From NCBI GenBank assembly GCA_030248225.1, contig JASANE010030034.1:107558-171557 (forward strand): a stretch of 64,000 nucleotides of DNA, read 5' to 3'. How positions within the stretch are numbered: position 1 is the first letter of the stretch; the number at the start of each line of letters is the position of its first letter. Positions 13,601 to 28,600 of the stretch are shown here, in pieces. Source of the stretch: Trileptium ribeirensis. Lineage: Eukaryota > Nematoda > Enoplea > Enoplida > Thoracostomopsidae. A program made the translations under genes and the position numbers. The notes under the pieces were generated by a model. That model ran no database searches. It saw nothing but the letters and a program-made list of their open reading frames with translations, and had not been told where the DNA came from.

Positions 13601-16600
13601 TCGATGGAATTCGATGAAATAAAATGTCGATCGATTTTGATTGAACGAAATTGAGATCGATTTTGATTCTGGCGTAATTGAATAAATATTAAATTTATAT
13701 TAATTTCGACCCAATTAATAAAATTACGATCGATTTTGATTTTAATCGGTTGCGATTAAACGAAATTTCGATTGATTGCGACTTCGTTCGCTTCCTATCT
13801 CGATCGTCTCGATTGAACTTATTTTTGGCCGGCACTGTACTTTACTCGTAACAAATTGATGTCTTTAGGCGCGTACACCAATTTTGCTCTTTTGTCAAAA
13901 GCACGGATTAATTCCCGCATAAATTCGCGTTTTGCCATTATTGTATTCGCATTTTTGCGAACGCGAACATCTCTGCGGTGTACGAATTTTAATTTGCGTT
14001 CGCACGTATACGCTTTCATCAAATGACATTCTCAATCAGACAGCAATGTTCGCGGTCTATTTGCGTTTGTTAATCGCGGTTTCACTTGTACGCGGTCAAA
14101 AAATGCATTGCTAAATCGCAAAATAGTGATCGCGAACAGCGCCTTCGCTTTGCTGCATCGCATATCGTGAAAACGTAGATAATGGAAAATCATGACTTGT
14201 TCGTGTTCGTCGCTTTTACGATCGTGAACTGACTTAACAAAAGAAAAACCCAGTACGTGAATAAAGCGGATTCACACATGGCTCGTTGGTGGCTCATAAC
14301 TTGGTCGTGTATAAATAAGATTTTACTTTGAAAATTTTAACATGCTCTCTCGATCGTAAGGCGACAGACAATTTATTGTGGTGAGTACTATAGTTGATTG
14401 TTAATCAGAGCATAGGGTAACGTAGTGGAGATTGTGCGTTGCAGGGGTTAAGTCTTTTAAATTCCGTCTGTGTGTGATCAGCCGAAACTCGGGAGTGACT
14501 AACCGATTTTCAAGATCTTGGGCTCATTCGAACCGAGCATAGTCGATTTACCGTGTACATCCCCGAGCGTGTTTTTTATTTGAAGTCTAGTTCAGGATTC
14601 ATAGATCAAAATGAGGTTTTTTTACCAAATATTAATACCCTTCACGAAAGCTAGGTTATTTTTATCATAACATTCGATTTTTTTCTCTGGCTGGTTTTAT
14701 TACATAATAGAATGATAAATGTCAATGAATTTTTTGTTTTTCGATTAAGGCTCCCGTTATGGAGTTATGGGGGTTTGATGTATATCACCCTTGTGGTTCC
14801 TTCGAAAATTTGTTCTTAGTTAAGATTATGCTAATATAGAATGTACCGTTTTACGGCGTCCTGTGTTAGAAAAAATAAGAGGAACAGTTATATTTTGAAC
14901 GAAAACAACCAAAAGTTTCTGTTATAATAATTAAGCCTACTTCCGGGTTCCAAATAAATTCTCATAAACGTCAAAAAAATCTCGCATAATAATTTGGCCT
15001 GAAACTGCTGTCGCTGTGACCTAAATATTATATTGAGTCATGTTTTTCTTCTTTGAGTCAACTCAATAAATTTATATGTATGCGCCATATTGTATGAACC
15101 ATTAATGTACCGCGTGTGCGGATTCAAATTTTGCGTCAGTAGTATGGTCTCTTGGGCGCTAACGACGAACAACGCTGTACCGAATAAATATTTTGTATTA
15201 CCTCATGTTTTCGCAATATATTGCTGTGATTGCGCTGACCTTTAAATTTTATTGATTTATTTATTGTAAGCGAACCAGTTTAAAGAACTTTTAGTTCTCG
15301 ATGGGTTTCATTTGGTTTGCCGGTTGTTGTTAACCGTTTTTTAAAGTTTTTGTATTGAGAATCGAATATGTAACCGGAAATAAACAGTTATATCTGATCC
15401 AAGCACATCGGCCGATTTTATCAATACATTAATACCCATGTCTATGTTATGCGTTGTGAATTTTACGTTTTACCTGGAACATAGTTGTGAATTTTAGCTT
15501 AGACCTGGAAATTGGAGTGTTTGCCAAAAAATAATATGTCTTCGGATCCTAAAAGTCTTAGTATTAATATTCATAGAAGTTGTTTGCACCAAAGTCATCG
15601 AAAGTTTCCCTTCAACACAAACTTTCAGATGCATTTTGTTAAAACATTTTGGGTAGGGACTAGCATCATCATACATAGAGAGGATTGTTTTTCAAATCTC
15701 GGCCATAATTTCATCAAAAGTATTCGCGCACTCAGTCGGGAACATGATAGCCGCCACAAGACCTTGTTTTCCGGATAATGTAAAATGAATTTTTTATAAT
15801 GGTTTTATATTGATTAGGATCGACGCAACCGTCTAGGAGTGACGACTAACTTGTTGACAACTGCTGAAGCTAGGTGGGACACAAATTAATTAATTTTATC
15901 TTTATATACCTTTTATCTGCTCAGGAACGTTGCAAAGGGCCCCCATTAGCATAAAAAATTAGCTGGCCGGGTTATAACAAAATGACTGTAGACGACTGCC
16001 CCCCACTTTTGAAAGAGCTTGCAACGGCCCTGTATCAACGTTTATGTACTCTCATACAGTGTTCGTACGCGTACTTACCGGTATGTAACATTGTAGCTCA
16101 ATAATATTATAGAGTGTAGTTTACTTTAGAACGTGTTCGAGCATTGTTACATCAGACGTTTCTTCAACAACTTGAGGGTCTGGCTGCTCTTGAACAGCAA
16201 CAACAACAAGCCAAAAGCTCACCGAAATTACCAAGTGTGTCACCTTTAGTTGGCCACCAATCCCAGCAGTCGAATCTGTTAAATTTGTCTAGAAAATTGT
16301 TGGTAAGATATTATAATAATAACACTGCCTGAGTTTGTTTTGTTTTGAAAAAAATATTCGTCTTGTTTCATAAAGATGTTTTAGCGAGGCGTAACTAATA
16401 TATTAATGCCAAGATGCACTAATTAATCACAAAATCAGCATTCACCGTGTATTTCAGCATTCATTATTTATTCGTAGTTAGCAAGCGAGGGTGAAACGGA
16501 ACGAGTGTGGTTTCATTTTTAAGTTATCCTTTTGTTTAATCACCTGTAACGTATTGTGTTTGATGTATATAGCACCGTAAAACCTCGTGAATTCTGAATC

Positions 16601-19600
16601 TATTAAAAATCCTAAAATCCCACCCACCCCAAACCCATCGAAAACAGCTGACACCGCATCAAGTATTTGTGCTGTTCTCTCGATAACCAAACCGTCTTAT
16701 TCAGCCTACCGGAAAACCTACAGAATGATGACATGTACGCAATGCGTAATCAAACAACTGAAGACATACTGTATTCTGCAAATCGGGTTCATTGACCCTA
16801 AACCAATTGAAACCCCATGAAAAGACATAAAATAAGAATTATGGGCTCTAGATAACCAAATCATCGTATTCAGCTACCATAAACTATTTTTGATGCCGTG
16901 CACCAAACTACTGCAGACATACTATTTTATGGAAATCTAGTTCATTGATCCCAAATCCAATGAAAACGTCTGAAAAGGCATAAGGTACTCTTACTATACT
17001 CTAGATAACCAAACAGTCGCATTCAGCATACCGGAAAATCTATATAGGTTATTCTTTACTAATTGCACGTAACCAAATAACAGAAGACATGCTGTATTCT
17101 GGAAATCTGGTTCATTGACCGTAAACCCATTTGGAAGGCTTTAAATATTCACGTTATACTTAAGACAACCAAATCATTGTATTCAGCCTTAAGAAATACC
17201 TATATATAAACCTTTCTTGACGCCCTGCAATCAATTCATAATCAGACAAATGAAGACACACTACATTTTGAAAATAGGGTTCGTCGACCGTAACACCATT
17301 GAAACCTCATAAAACGGTACAATATAGTCATGTTGGACTCTTGATAGCAAAGCCATCGTATCCAGCGTGCTTGATAACCAAATAATCACCCATTGAAGCC
17401 AAAACGAGCAAAACACTACGAAATCTGAAAAATCGCTAATCCTGGCAAAAGAAAAGATCGATGAACCAAATTCGGGCCCAACGCGGCCCAGCCCAAAAAA
17501 GTCGTATTCGAAAAAGCTATAGATCTCGATGGATTCTTTATGGTGTCTCCATTTTTCGATTTGAAGCTTCTGTGGCAAGATATGGGCTGCGAAACACTGG
17601 AATGGTAAGATTTGGGAAAGAACACCTAAAACATGTTTTGCCATTTTGACCCGGAAGATGGGGTCGCAGTTGTTCGCGTTCAACTAAAGCGCATATCGTC
17701 GTCACTTTTGCTGTCGAACAAAAATTTGTCGAAATCCGTCCATCCGGAAATGAGTTGTGAATGATAGAAACGGACAAAAAACACAAATTATCACGATTTT
17801 TCCCTTAGCGCCCTCAGTGGAAACTCAGTTCTCTTCGTTAGCTGCGTTTCAATCAGCATTCACCGTTTTAATTATTGACAACGTCCAAACTTCGATGCTC
17901 CATAAATTACTTTCATCAGTATATCCGGCTCAGGCAATAACGCGTTATTTTGAATAAATTTAATTCTTTCCAGATTTTTTGTAGCACTCTCGTACGTACT
18001 GGAGCACAACCGTAATGAAAGTGGTACGTGTTTGCCAAAAGATTTTTATCGATGTCATCGCGCCTTTGTGTTGAAAACTGTATAACTGTATTTTCGAAAA
18101 GACAGAAATATTGATCACTAAATAGGAATCTTCAGTGACACTACAGTCCGAATAGAAGTGAAGACATGAGTTATTTTACTATTGGAAGGGCTATGCGAAA
18201 CTATGTGTGGCTCGTATATCGTCTAAGAAGGAAATTGCATTTCCTCGCATTTTGCATTAAATTGGCCCACTCAAACATAATATATAGTAGTTATTTCTTG
18301 TTCTTAGCTGCTTTTTTTGTTGACATTGTTACACTGCTATTGCTTAATATGACATGGCTTGTCTATTTGCTAAAAATTTGGTCACCGGACATGAACTGGG
18401 GGGGAGTGGTGGTGGAACCAGAATGCTTGGAAAGCTAAAAAATTAAATTCAATTAATTTACAATAAACGCTAAAATTTTAAAAATAAATAGCATCAGAAA
18501 CGACGCAGAATGTCTGTTAGTTTTAAAAGCAACTTTTCAAAGATTTTTTACTTAAATAAAGCTAATTTTTAGCGATTATTGTAAAAATTTGGATCATGGC
18601 AAGTTTCTCCTTTCTAACATTAGATTACTGTTTTGATTGACTAAGCATAAGCTTTGTCTCGGCTGAAATTTATAGTTTAAATTTTTGCCGTGTGGTATTC
18701 ATGTCAAGTTCCCCCTCAGCTACGGGGGAAGGTGACATGATCCAAAAAATTTTGTCTACGATTCATGTCAAAGAGGCTGTATTTATGGGCGGGAGAGAGC
18801 AAAAAATTGTCTGGGAGCATCGAAAAATACCACCATAGTCCCAAGCCAGAATAATCTGGCTTCTCCACCTGATCAAAATTTATAGTGGGTTGACTTAACG
18901 GGGCACCATCAGTTCATGAACCGGGGGACGCCAATAATGGGGGATGGCTGCCTGAACCAGGAGGCCCTCCAGTTCATATTGTTTTGCTTTATACTAATTT
19001 CTTCATATTTGTGGTGATTTTTTAAATTGTAAGGTGCTTCGGCACCAACCATAAGTTTAGGCCTGTATTTATAACATTTATTTAATTGCAGCGCTATTTT
19101 CAAGGTTTAAAAAATTCAAATTTCACCTCACATTCCTGCGTTATAATCAATACCTGACCCGGGCCGGCCAAGTATGAGGATGTGCCCCAGTTTGGCAGCA
19201 AAGGGGCGACCAAAATAATCAGGGGGAGCATTAATCAATGACAGGTTCATACGAAATACGAGACCAAGTATACGGGGCGACCCCAGTCCCTCTGTCCTCT
19301 ATGGAGAAGCCAGATAATCTGATTAATGATGGGCGTAATAGTGCATCAGTTTCAAACTTAGAGGATTGCACAATTATTATTTCACATTATACTGGTAATA
19401 GCAGTATTTTAGAATGATTCGCTTTCATCTACGCCAACTCCACCGACATCCAAAACCGCTAACACCATCTCAGGTAGCACCAAATCGCAATCGAAAACGA
19501 AAGCAGCTGGCATAACTTTACCGGCATCGTCAGTTGGTATTAAACATAGTGTTTCGGCGCTAACAAAACCAACGACGGCATCCATGTCAGCTTCCACTAC

Positions 19601-22600
19601 CACTGGTGCCGTGTGCTTATCGGGAGCGGCTGCAGTATCGAGTGGCGCTAGTGGATCTGGGTCAATAAAGTTCGACCCGGACAAACCGCTGCCTTTCGGA
19701 GATCTGTTGGCGATGGCAAGTTTGCCGCCAGGTTAGTTGTATGTTGTGACTCTGGGTTGTTGAGATAATAAACGCATATTTAGCTCCTTATTTATTTATT
19801 ACGGTTTAGTATAAGAATATTAGTATTTTTAAGATTTGTCACCGTGCAGTCACGCCCAGGCTTAACTGCGCACCCACACGCGCAAATGCACACGCACGCA
19901 ATTTCTTTTACGCACGACACGCACACAAACTGGTTTAAAAAATAGACGAACACAAACGTGCGGAAATGGGCACGCACGCGTAGGCGTTTTCACACATTTG
20001 CATATCTATGTGCTGTTTGTGTGCATGCGTCTTTTGTGTAATTCTGTACGTGACTGCAGCTCTGGGCTATCCATAGCCCTCCGAAAAGTAGAGGAAACTT
20101 CGGGGGCCCATGTTCATTCTCGGGGGAGCATTAAAAGTGGGGGATAAATTTTGCTTAAAATACTAAATATTTCCATATTTTCATGTATTTTTACTCCGGT
20201 GAATGTATTTTCAACCTAAAACGATATTTTTAGCATTATAAATAGTGGTAATCAATGTTTAAAAAACAATTTGCTAACAAAAAACAAATTTTCAGACATA
20301 AAAATTTTTGGAATTAGTTGAACATGGGGGCTTCGGCCGAGTGGCGGGACGGACATGGGGGAAATCTCACGAACATGGGGGATTTGGAAAGTGGGGGTCC
20401 CCCTACCCCGCCCCTCCACCGCTCACTGTGGACAGGCCAACAGCTACGTCCTGACTCTCACGTTTTTTCAGAACAGCGAGTGTACAAACACAATGGTCGG
20501 TATGACGCAAAAAAATGGTCAATGATCTGTACACCGGAGTCGAAAATCAAATTTATTTATTTATTTATAACATTTAATGTTAACGTTACTGGTGTAGGGA
20601 ACAAAACGGTGCTGGAAATTGAGCACGTGTTAATTATTACAGAAGATACCATGAATGTACTTTGCAAAACATAGCAAACAATCTTCGACGATTTTCAAAG
20701 AGCTGTGTCTTTTGGTTCAGCTGGAGCTTCTTTTGTGCATTTGGTGAAAAAATTGTTCTGAGCGCTCAAGTATTCTGTGTTTTGAACCTGTGGTGGCTGT
20801 TTTAAGTCAAAGCGAGATGAAAAACGCATATGTGGCTTATTATATTTTCCCAGTTTGAGGGTGAGATATTACTGTTTTCAATAATAATTCGCTTTCTAGC
20901 AAGTTTCCCTATTAGTTGTTGCACTAAAGCCTGGAGTTTACTGAGGAAGCCAGATTCGTCTGCTTTGGTATAAGGCGCCTAGGCGCATTGTATGATGCAT
21001 AATTATTTAAGGTTTTTCTGTTCATGGCTATAATTGTATTCTCCCAGTATCTTTCGGTACCCGCTGGCTAAAAATCGATACGGCTCCCCGAGAAAATTTT
21101 GTCTCTCCAGCAAAATGCCTCTGGCAAAATTTTTGAGTTCTCTCCTCAAAATACTCCAAGTTGACATAAAAAATTGACATTATTTTTTTACAAAGACCCC
21201 TTTCTAGAAATTTGATTAACTTCAGCAAAAATTTGGTTGAAAGTTGGTTAACGAGCTCTTAGAACCAGACGTAAACGGATTTATTTTCGAGTACTACAAA
21301 GCAGCGCGCGCTTTACTTCGCCGTTGTTCATATGTTAATTTTAGATACTCCGGTCCCAGTAGTTAATCTCAAAGATGGCCGACGACTGATTGGTAATGAT
21401 GCGCCGAGCCTTCGCAATTTGGCACAATGGCTTAGCGATCATCCTAATTATATTATCGATATGCCAGTTCCTCCGCCATCCTCAACATCACCGTCGAAAG
21501 GCTTGGCTGGGACCTCCAACAGCTGTAGTCGAAGTAGCAGCCCGTCGGTTTCGTTAGCTGGAACAAAATCTAACGTAAGTTGTTTTTTAAACGAAACTGT
21601 GTTTTTTCTTTTAACACTCCGTAAGGCAACAACATTGATGGTACCATTTGAATAACATAAAACAAAATATTTTCTATCTTTGTATTCACTGTTCTTACCA
21701 CACTTGATTAGCTCTTTAATTTTCCAACAGCCTTTTCTCCATTTCTACAGATACCTATATAAGGCCCGGAGAAATAACGCTAGTCAAATCAAACACTAGG
21801 ATATGTATCATTTTTGAAATATTTTTAATCAACAATTTGTTTGCTATTCCGTTGCCCAAAGATTCTTGCTTAGTATCCTACAATAAATAATTGCTGCCAA
21901 TATGTGCCTTTGTCAGTTAATTTTCATATCCTCGAGAGAGAACAACATGAAGCAATATGGAATATTTTACCTTGCTGATAATAATTTTCTAACAATAATA
22001 ATTCGGTGGTGAGGCAAAACGGTCGAGGGTAATTAATCTGGGTTCATCTTCTAAGTAGTGTTTTAAATTGCGTTTCTGCGCGTTCTTCAAAGCACATATA
22101 CGTAAAAATACACTAATTCACTTAATAACCAGTGGCTGTAAATTTTCAGTTTATATCAGTGGCTTCCCGGAAAAACGTAGAAAAGCATGGGCTGCTTCTT
22201 ACAGTCTCGCAGAAAATAATCGCGAATTGTTCGCAAAAATTCGGGAACAGTTCGCGAATAATTCGTGGAACATTCGCGAATTGCAATTGAACAGCTGTTA
22301 ATTTTTCTCGAACGAGTCGCGATCGGTTTGCGAAAAATATTTGATTTTATTTCTGAACGTGACTGTAAGTAGGGGCATAGACAAGAGTGTAGAAATAAAT
22401 GCTAAAATTTGTAACAAATTGTAAATGTGGCTTTTTCAATTAATTCTGCTATTCACGCAGCAGTGTTAATCTCGCAATGATGACCTTAACGCCTGATGCA
22501 AACCTCGTTGCGCTGATTTTCCGGATATCGGTATTCTATTTGTTAATAAACTTCTTTGTTGTTGTTCTTGATGTTAACACGGATTTTGATGCAGATATTT

Positions 22601-25600
22601 TCACAAGGTGGTGGAGATTAACCTTTTGGGCTGAGAAATTTTGAAAACAGTTCGCTCTTTGGTTTCATGACGCATGTCGATAAATTTGCGGTTACAGCCT
22701 GTTGGGTTTTCAATCTAATATTGTTGCAAACCATATGTTAAGAAAACAGCGTTAGCTAGTGATATTTGCAGTTCGTTTTCAAGAAAAGCTTATAGATTCA
22801 GTATAGCCCTGTATTGAAAACTAATAGAACAATACAGTTTGGTTTATTTATTTTATCAGCTAATAGAAACAATTCACAATTTTCTTACCGGAATTTAGCA
22901 TTCATAGCCCCCAAGCAGCACCTCAAAAGGGTAACGACGTACTCAGTGTATTTTCAAAACAATAAACTGACGTGTTTCGTGAGTTAAGTCACCCTACATG
23001 CCCATCGTTCATTTCCAAAACAAAATGCTCATCAACACTTCTTTTTATTTTAGCTTATTTTAGAAGACCAGGTTCCGGTTTAATTTCTGGTTCCGCCAAA
23101 ACATTGCAGTTCCGGCTCCCGCTAATTTGAGTTACGGTTATTCAGTAATATTTATGTCACCAAAATATAAATGGGTGTTTCAAAGCTTTGTTCATTGTGT
23201 CGAACTTTTTTCAAAATAATCATAATGTTTTATTTCGATTGAACTTTTTTATGGATCTGTAAAATACTCTTCGCATAATTTTGCCTGTACCTGTATGTTG
23301 GAATAACTTATGACGTCAATGGAAAAACGGCAAAACAAAGGTTAAAATTATCACGTTATTTAAAATTTCTTACCCATATTATTTATCAATTTGTTATAAT
23401 TCTAGATATTTTCGTAAAGCAACGGGTATCTATCGTTGGGCCACCAGGTGTCCCCGGAATATCAGTCTTGACGAAATAAAATAGATATTATTTTTTTTCA
23501 AAACAAAATATAGTCACCATGATTTGGAAATCTAGAGCCACAGTGCTACTATACCTATATACAGTTACGGACAGAAATATAAGCAAATTGTTCGCGAATA
23601 ACAATTAATCGGCAGCTGTTGTTTTTTCTCCAACTGTTTGTACATAATTTGCAAGTTTTTCGTGAACCATTCACGAAATATTTGGTTGTATTGCTTTCCG
23701 TGACTGTAGTTTTTCGGGTTGACATCCAATGACCTGCACTGTCTGTCGATAGCGGTTTGTTAAACATGAACATGTTGTTTTGCACTCGATTACAGGTTTC
23801 AAAGTCATGAAAACACTGCCTAATAAGTACCTGGTGTAAAACCTGGTTTATTTTTGTAATTATTCAAAATGCGATAGGTTTGATGCGTGGTAATATTTTT
23901 TAGATCGAAACAGGAGAATTCGCTTTGACAAGCCAAAGTGGTTCAAAATTGAATTCGATTCTACCAGTTTCAGCGTTGCTAGGCAGCAGTCTTAGCGGTA
24001 CTACTACTGCTACTGGCGATTCAAAGTTAGTTAATGATATTACTTGCAATGTTTATTATTATGTCACTTGGTTCATGATACTTGTTCGGAGTGGCCTTAT
24101 CGTATTTTGTATTTTATAACCCGAAACTATATTGCCAGTACAACTCAAGGAACTTCGATGTATTTGAGATTATTTGTTTTCGCGTCTTTCGGGTACAAAG
24201 GAATTGTACTGTTATACTTGACCACTCCAGCCAGTTTGTGAGGCATCGTGATAATTATATAGTTTCCTGTGGTATCAGCATTTGTCCAAAATTCACGAAT
24301 TTAAAACCGCATGGTTGTGTTAGTAGTAGCGTTACTTTTGCATGCATCCTAGGACGATGCTATTAGCAACTAATTGATCAATTCTAAACAAAGAGGAACA
24401 TAATAATTATATTTTCATGCCCAACTTGTTGCTTCAATTGTTCAAGCTAAGAAGACACTCTAGCGGATGTTGGTACAGTAATCTGTTATGAAGTGATTTC
24501 GATTTTGCCTCCACAGGATACGGCGATCGATTTCAGTTAACAATGACTTATCTTTAGTCTAAGGAGCCTAAAGTATTGACCTCTCTTGGTTTGAAGCGAT
24601 GCAGGTGGTTTGTTACAAACCTGAAAACCTCCATTTTCAAAATATTTCAAGGTTTTCTCAGAAGTTACGAATTCACACTGTATGCTTTATTCAGAACCAA
24701 ACTTCTTAGTTGGTTTCTTTTGGGCTGAATTTATCACGACATACGACTCTGCCTCTTAGTTGGGCTCTATGGAAAAACTCTAGCACCAAATCCACTAAAA
24801 ATTCACAGTTTTCCTCTTTTTGTCCAATCCAAGTATTTAGACACAATTCTGGTTGAATCTTGTTACATGAATTCCTTTTGCTTTCATTTTTGTCGCATCC
24901 CTCGTCTCTCGCTTTTAGCTGGGATCATTGGCTCCCTGTTACTTCATCTGGACCCCAGAATACCCAAAATGTCATATATTTCCACTGATTGGGCTTCTTC
25001 AAGCATTTCGGGAGTCCACAGTGGCTTTTCAAGTATTCGACAAGGTTGTTGATACCTTGGAGGCTAGAGGTATGCAAGTAAAACACCGAAGGTACTAAAA
25101 TCCATAGAACGGCATGACAAAATATGTCACCTAAATTACATGTTCCTTCCTCGGTTTCAAATAAATCAGTGTTGGGTCAAGACCGGTGGGCTGAAACTGA
25201 ATAGCCGAGCCGATCAGGTTGCAATCAGTTTAGTATAATAGATAATTTTTTTACACATAAATTTGAAGAATCATGGTCGTAACCGGATTTATCTTTTGTA
25301 AAGACACGTAACTGCGCTAACAGTACCAAACTAACACTAGTATTACACATTTGCAAACACTAGACCATTGACAGGCCGAACAAGACTGCCGCTTTCGCGC
25401 GAGCAACACAGCAAAGTCGTCACACCCGAAACCTGAGCGAGGAGCTCTCTCTGTACTGTCACACCATTGCAGTAAAATTTGCTATACCACGACTGTCGAC
25501 AATCAATCTCTCATTATGTGTTTGTTTCAGCAGCAGCGTTACACTGGATGAGCGAATTCCAATGATTAATCGTAAAACAGGCCAGTGTTTAAGCGGATCG

Positions 25601-28600
25601 AAAGCTCCAACGTTGAAATATTTGTCTGGCTGGCTGGACAAAAATCCAGACTGGGATATTAATTCTCAAGTTGTCGGTCTTGTTCGGATTCAGGTTTGCG
25701 TTTTTGTACCTACTTGTGGACCATTATTTATGTGTTGCAATGTTATTTTATGTTATTGTTTTTGCTTAAAAATTGCTGCAAAAACTTTTGTTTCTTAATA
25801 TTTATAGCACCACTGAGTCAGATTCGCTTTTAAAGGTTTTATGCATATTTTTAAAACATTCGTTTATTCGACTACGCTCTATTTTGAATACTGAAGTCAA
25901 ACGGTCATTTTGATTATTGCAATATCAGCTACAGGCTGTATTATCGCGGAATTGCGTTATTAAGTCACCCTGAGGCTGCAAACAAGTCTTGCTAACCGTT
26001 ATTTTTTTATTTATGAGTGTGTAATCAAAATCAAACATGAGGGGTTTTCAGGAGGCAGAAAAAATTGCTGCAAAAACTTTTGTTTCTTAATATTTATAGC
26101 ACCACTGAGTCAGATTCGCTTTTAAAGGTTTTATGCATATTTTTTAAGCATTTGTATATTCGACTACGCTCTATTTTGAATACTGAAGTCAAACGGTCAT
26201 TTTGATTATTGCAATATCAGCTACAGGCTGTATTATCGCGGAATTGCGTTATTAAGTCACCCTGAGGCTGCAAACAAGCCTTGCTAACCGTTATTTGTTT
26301 ATTTATGAGTTTGTAATCAAAATCAAACATGAGGGGTTTTCAGGAGGCAGAAAAAAATTGCTGCAAAAACTTTTGTTTCTTAATATTTATAGCACTACTG
26401 AGTCAGATTCGCTTTTAAAGGTTTTATGCATATTTTTTAAGCATTTGTATATTCGACTACGCTCTATTTTGAATACTGAAGTCAAACGATCATTTTGATT
26501 ATTGCAATATCAGGTACAGGCTGCATTATCGCGGAATTGCGTTATTAAGTCAGCCTGAGGCTGCAAACAAGCCTTGCTAACCGTTATTTTTTTATTTATG
26601 AGTTTGTAATCAAAATCAAACATGAGGGGTTTTCAGGAGGCAGAAAAAAATTGCTGCAAAAACTTTTGTTTCTTATATTTATAGCACCACTGAGTCAGAT
26701 TCGCTTTTAAAGGTTTTATGCATATTTTTTAAGCATTTGTATATTCGACTACGCTCTATTTTGAACACTGAAGTCAAACGATCATTTTGATTATTGCAAT
26801 ATCAGCTACAGGCTGTATTATCGCGGAATTGCGTTATTAAGTCACCCTGAGGCTGCAAACAAGTCTTGCTAACCGTTATTTTTTATTTATGAGTTTTTAA
26901 TCAAAATCAAACATGAGGGGTTTTCAGGAGGCAGAAAGTGGCGAAGAAGAATAAAATAAAGAAGAAGAAAATGAGGGTTTTATCGAGTTGCGCGAGGGAA
27001 TGGTCGAGGGGATGGATCCACCGCCCTCCACACCATAATCGAAATAGATACCAATATTCGTGTAAAAACACAGTCTTTTTGTTTTTTTCAGGATAAACTA
27101 ACACCCAAGCTTCTTTCGCGATTGTACATCGGCAGTATTCCGCTTACTTCAACGCCATCCTCCAAGTCAGTTGAAAAGCAGCAACATAACTGGTCTTCAA
27201 AGCAGCTACGTTCATCGTTAGCTACGTCATCCTCGGCTGTAGATAAAATCAGTAGTAGTTCTGGTTCTACATCGTCGCCGACTACAGTGTTGCCACCGTC
27301 GATTGTGTCGGCACTGTCATCGCCGCTAGCTAAATATCAACAGCTACTATTGCAGCAGCAGCAGCAACTTCAGCAACAGCAAAAAGCACACCATCAGCAA
27401 CAACAAAGTAGAGCGGCGAACAGTAATACCGGTGGTGGCAAGTCTCGTTCGTCTTCACGAAGCCTGTCGCAGCAACGGCAACATCAGCAGCTGACCGACA
27501 AGACGAGCGCTGCGGCCGGCCTTGAAGATCTGTTTGCTTCGAGAACATCGACAAAATTCGCCAAAGACCGATTGCAGCAACATCAGCTACAGTCGGTCAA
27601 CTCTCAGACGGCCACTGGAAGACTTTCCAGTAGCCCGATTACTGTGTCGTCTATTGATAACAACAGCAAACCGTCAACTCCACAAACAACTGCCGTGTCT
27701 TCTTCGATGGCTTCTACGCCGCTCGCCGGGATTGTATCACCGTTGGTTTCATCCGCTGCATCAGGAATGCTGCCGTCTACAGGTGAGCAAATTTTTGTTA
27801 TTGAGTTCTGCGGTCAGTTTATGGGGTTGAATCGCAAACAGAGCCAGTAATAGAGTGCAATCCAAATCGGTGGAAACCGCAATCGACCGAAATTATTCCG
27901 TTTAATCCAAACTGTGAGTGAGTTATGGCCAGTGAGCTGATTTCCACCTCGCTAACATTAACTGTATCAATAGTTATTGTACACGATCTAGTCTTAATAT
28001 CAATATAAGAATGATTTTAGTCTTACATGTATGAGGTCCGAAGTCCCTGGGAGGTAGTCGGTGCTCGGGGTGGGGCATCAATTTCTCCTGGGGTGTTAGT
28101 GGGTCGGCGGGGGTTTAAACTTTCAAAGTTTTTGGCACTCAAGTTTTTTTAAATTTTTGCCAATTTACTCCGGATTTTAGCTAATTTGCCACCAGTTTTT
28201 GTTAATTTTCCGCTAATGTTTGTCATTTTTTGCCAATGTGCCTTCTGTGCTGTGGAGGTAGGAAAGTGTGGAGCCGCATAAAAGGGATCAGAAGGACCGG
28301 CGAAGCCTTAGGGTATATAATCCCACCTTGCGAGCATGTATGATTTTTATCCGACTACCATTGACAAAATGAGTGTTTACGCGTATTATGTTTAAAACAT
28401 TGTGAACATACATAATAAATATAATAATAGATAGTAATAATATATATAATAAATAATAATAATAAATATAATAATAAATAGTAATAATATATATAATAAA
28501 TAATAATAATAAATATAATAATAAATAGTAATAATATATATAATAAATAATAATACTTTTTATTTTCACTAAGCACATGCTTATTTTCATTTTAGCTACG

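Larger units (their letters stand above)
13333..16129 (+). other. Intron (2.8 kb)
   Basis: Carries the TA-flanked MITE at 13563-13837, sequence rich in GCGAAC-type words at about 13.9-14.2 kb, and one copy of a dispersed repeat (14395-14805) shared with 32.3-32.7 kb. The part from 14.8 to 16.1 kb shows nothing I can name. Confidence 0.7.
21575..23903 (+). other. Intron (2.3 kb) with two MITEs
   Basis: Between the two BRK exons. It holds TA-flanked MITEs at 22202-22365 and 23562-23706 and a CCGGTT-type repeat patch at 23080-23140 related to patches near 38.0, 39.05 and 49.5 kb. Nothing else is recognised. Confidence 0.7.

Noticed and set aside
20318..20674. 118-codon frame MNMGASAEWRDG...
   Set aside because: Lies in an intron over a G-rich dispersed repeat also seen near 3.3 kb; no domain and no splice support.
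28288..28590. 100-codon Tyr/Ile/Leu-rich minus-strand frame
   Set aside because: Falls on the 47-bp AT-only repeat.
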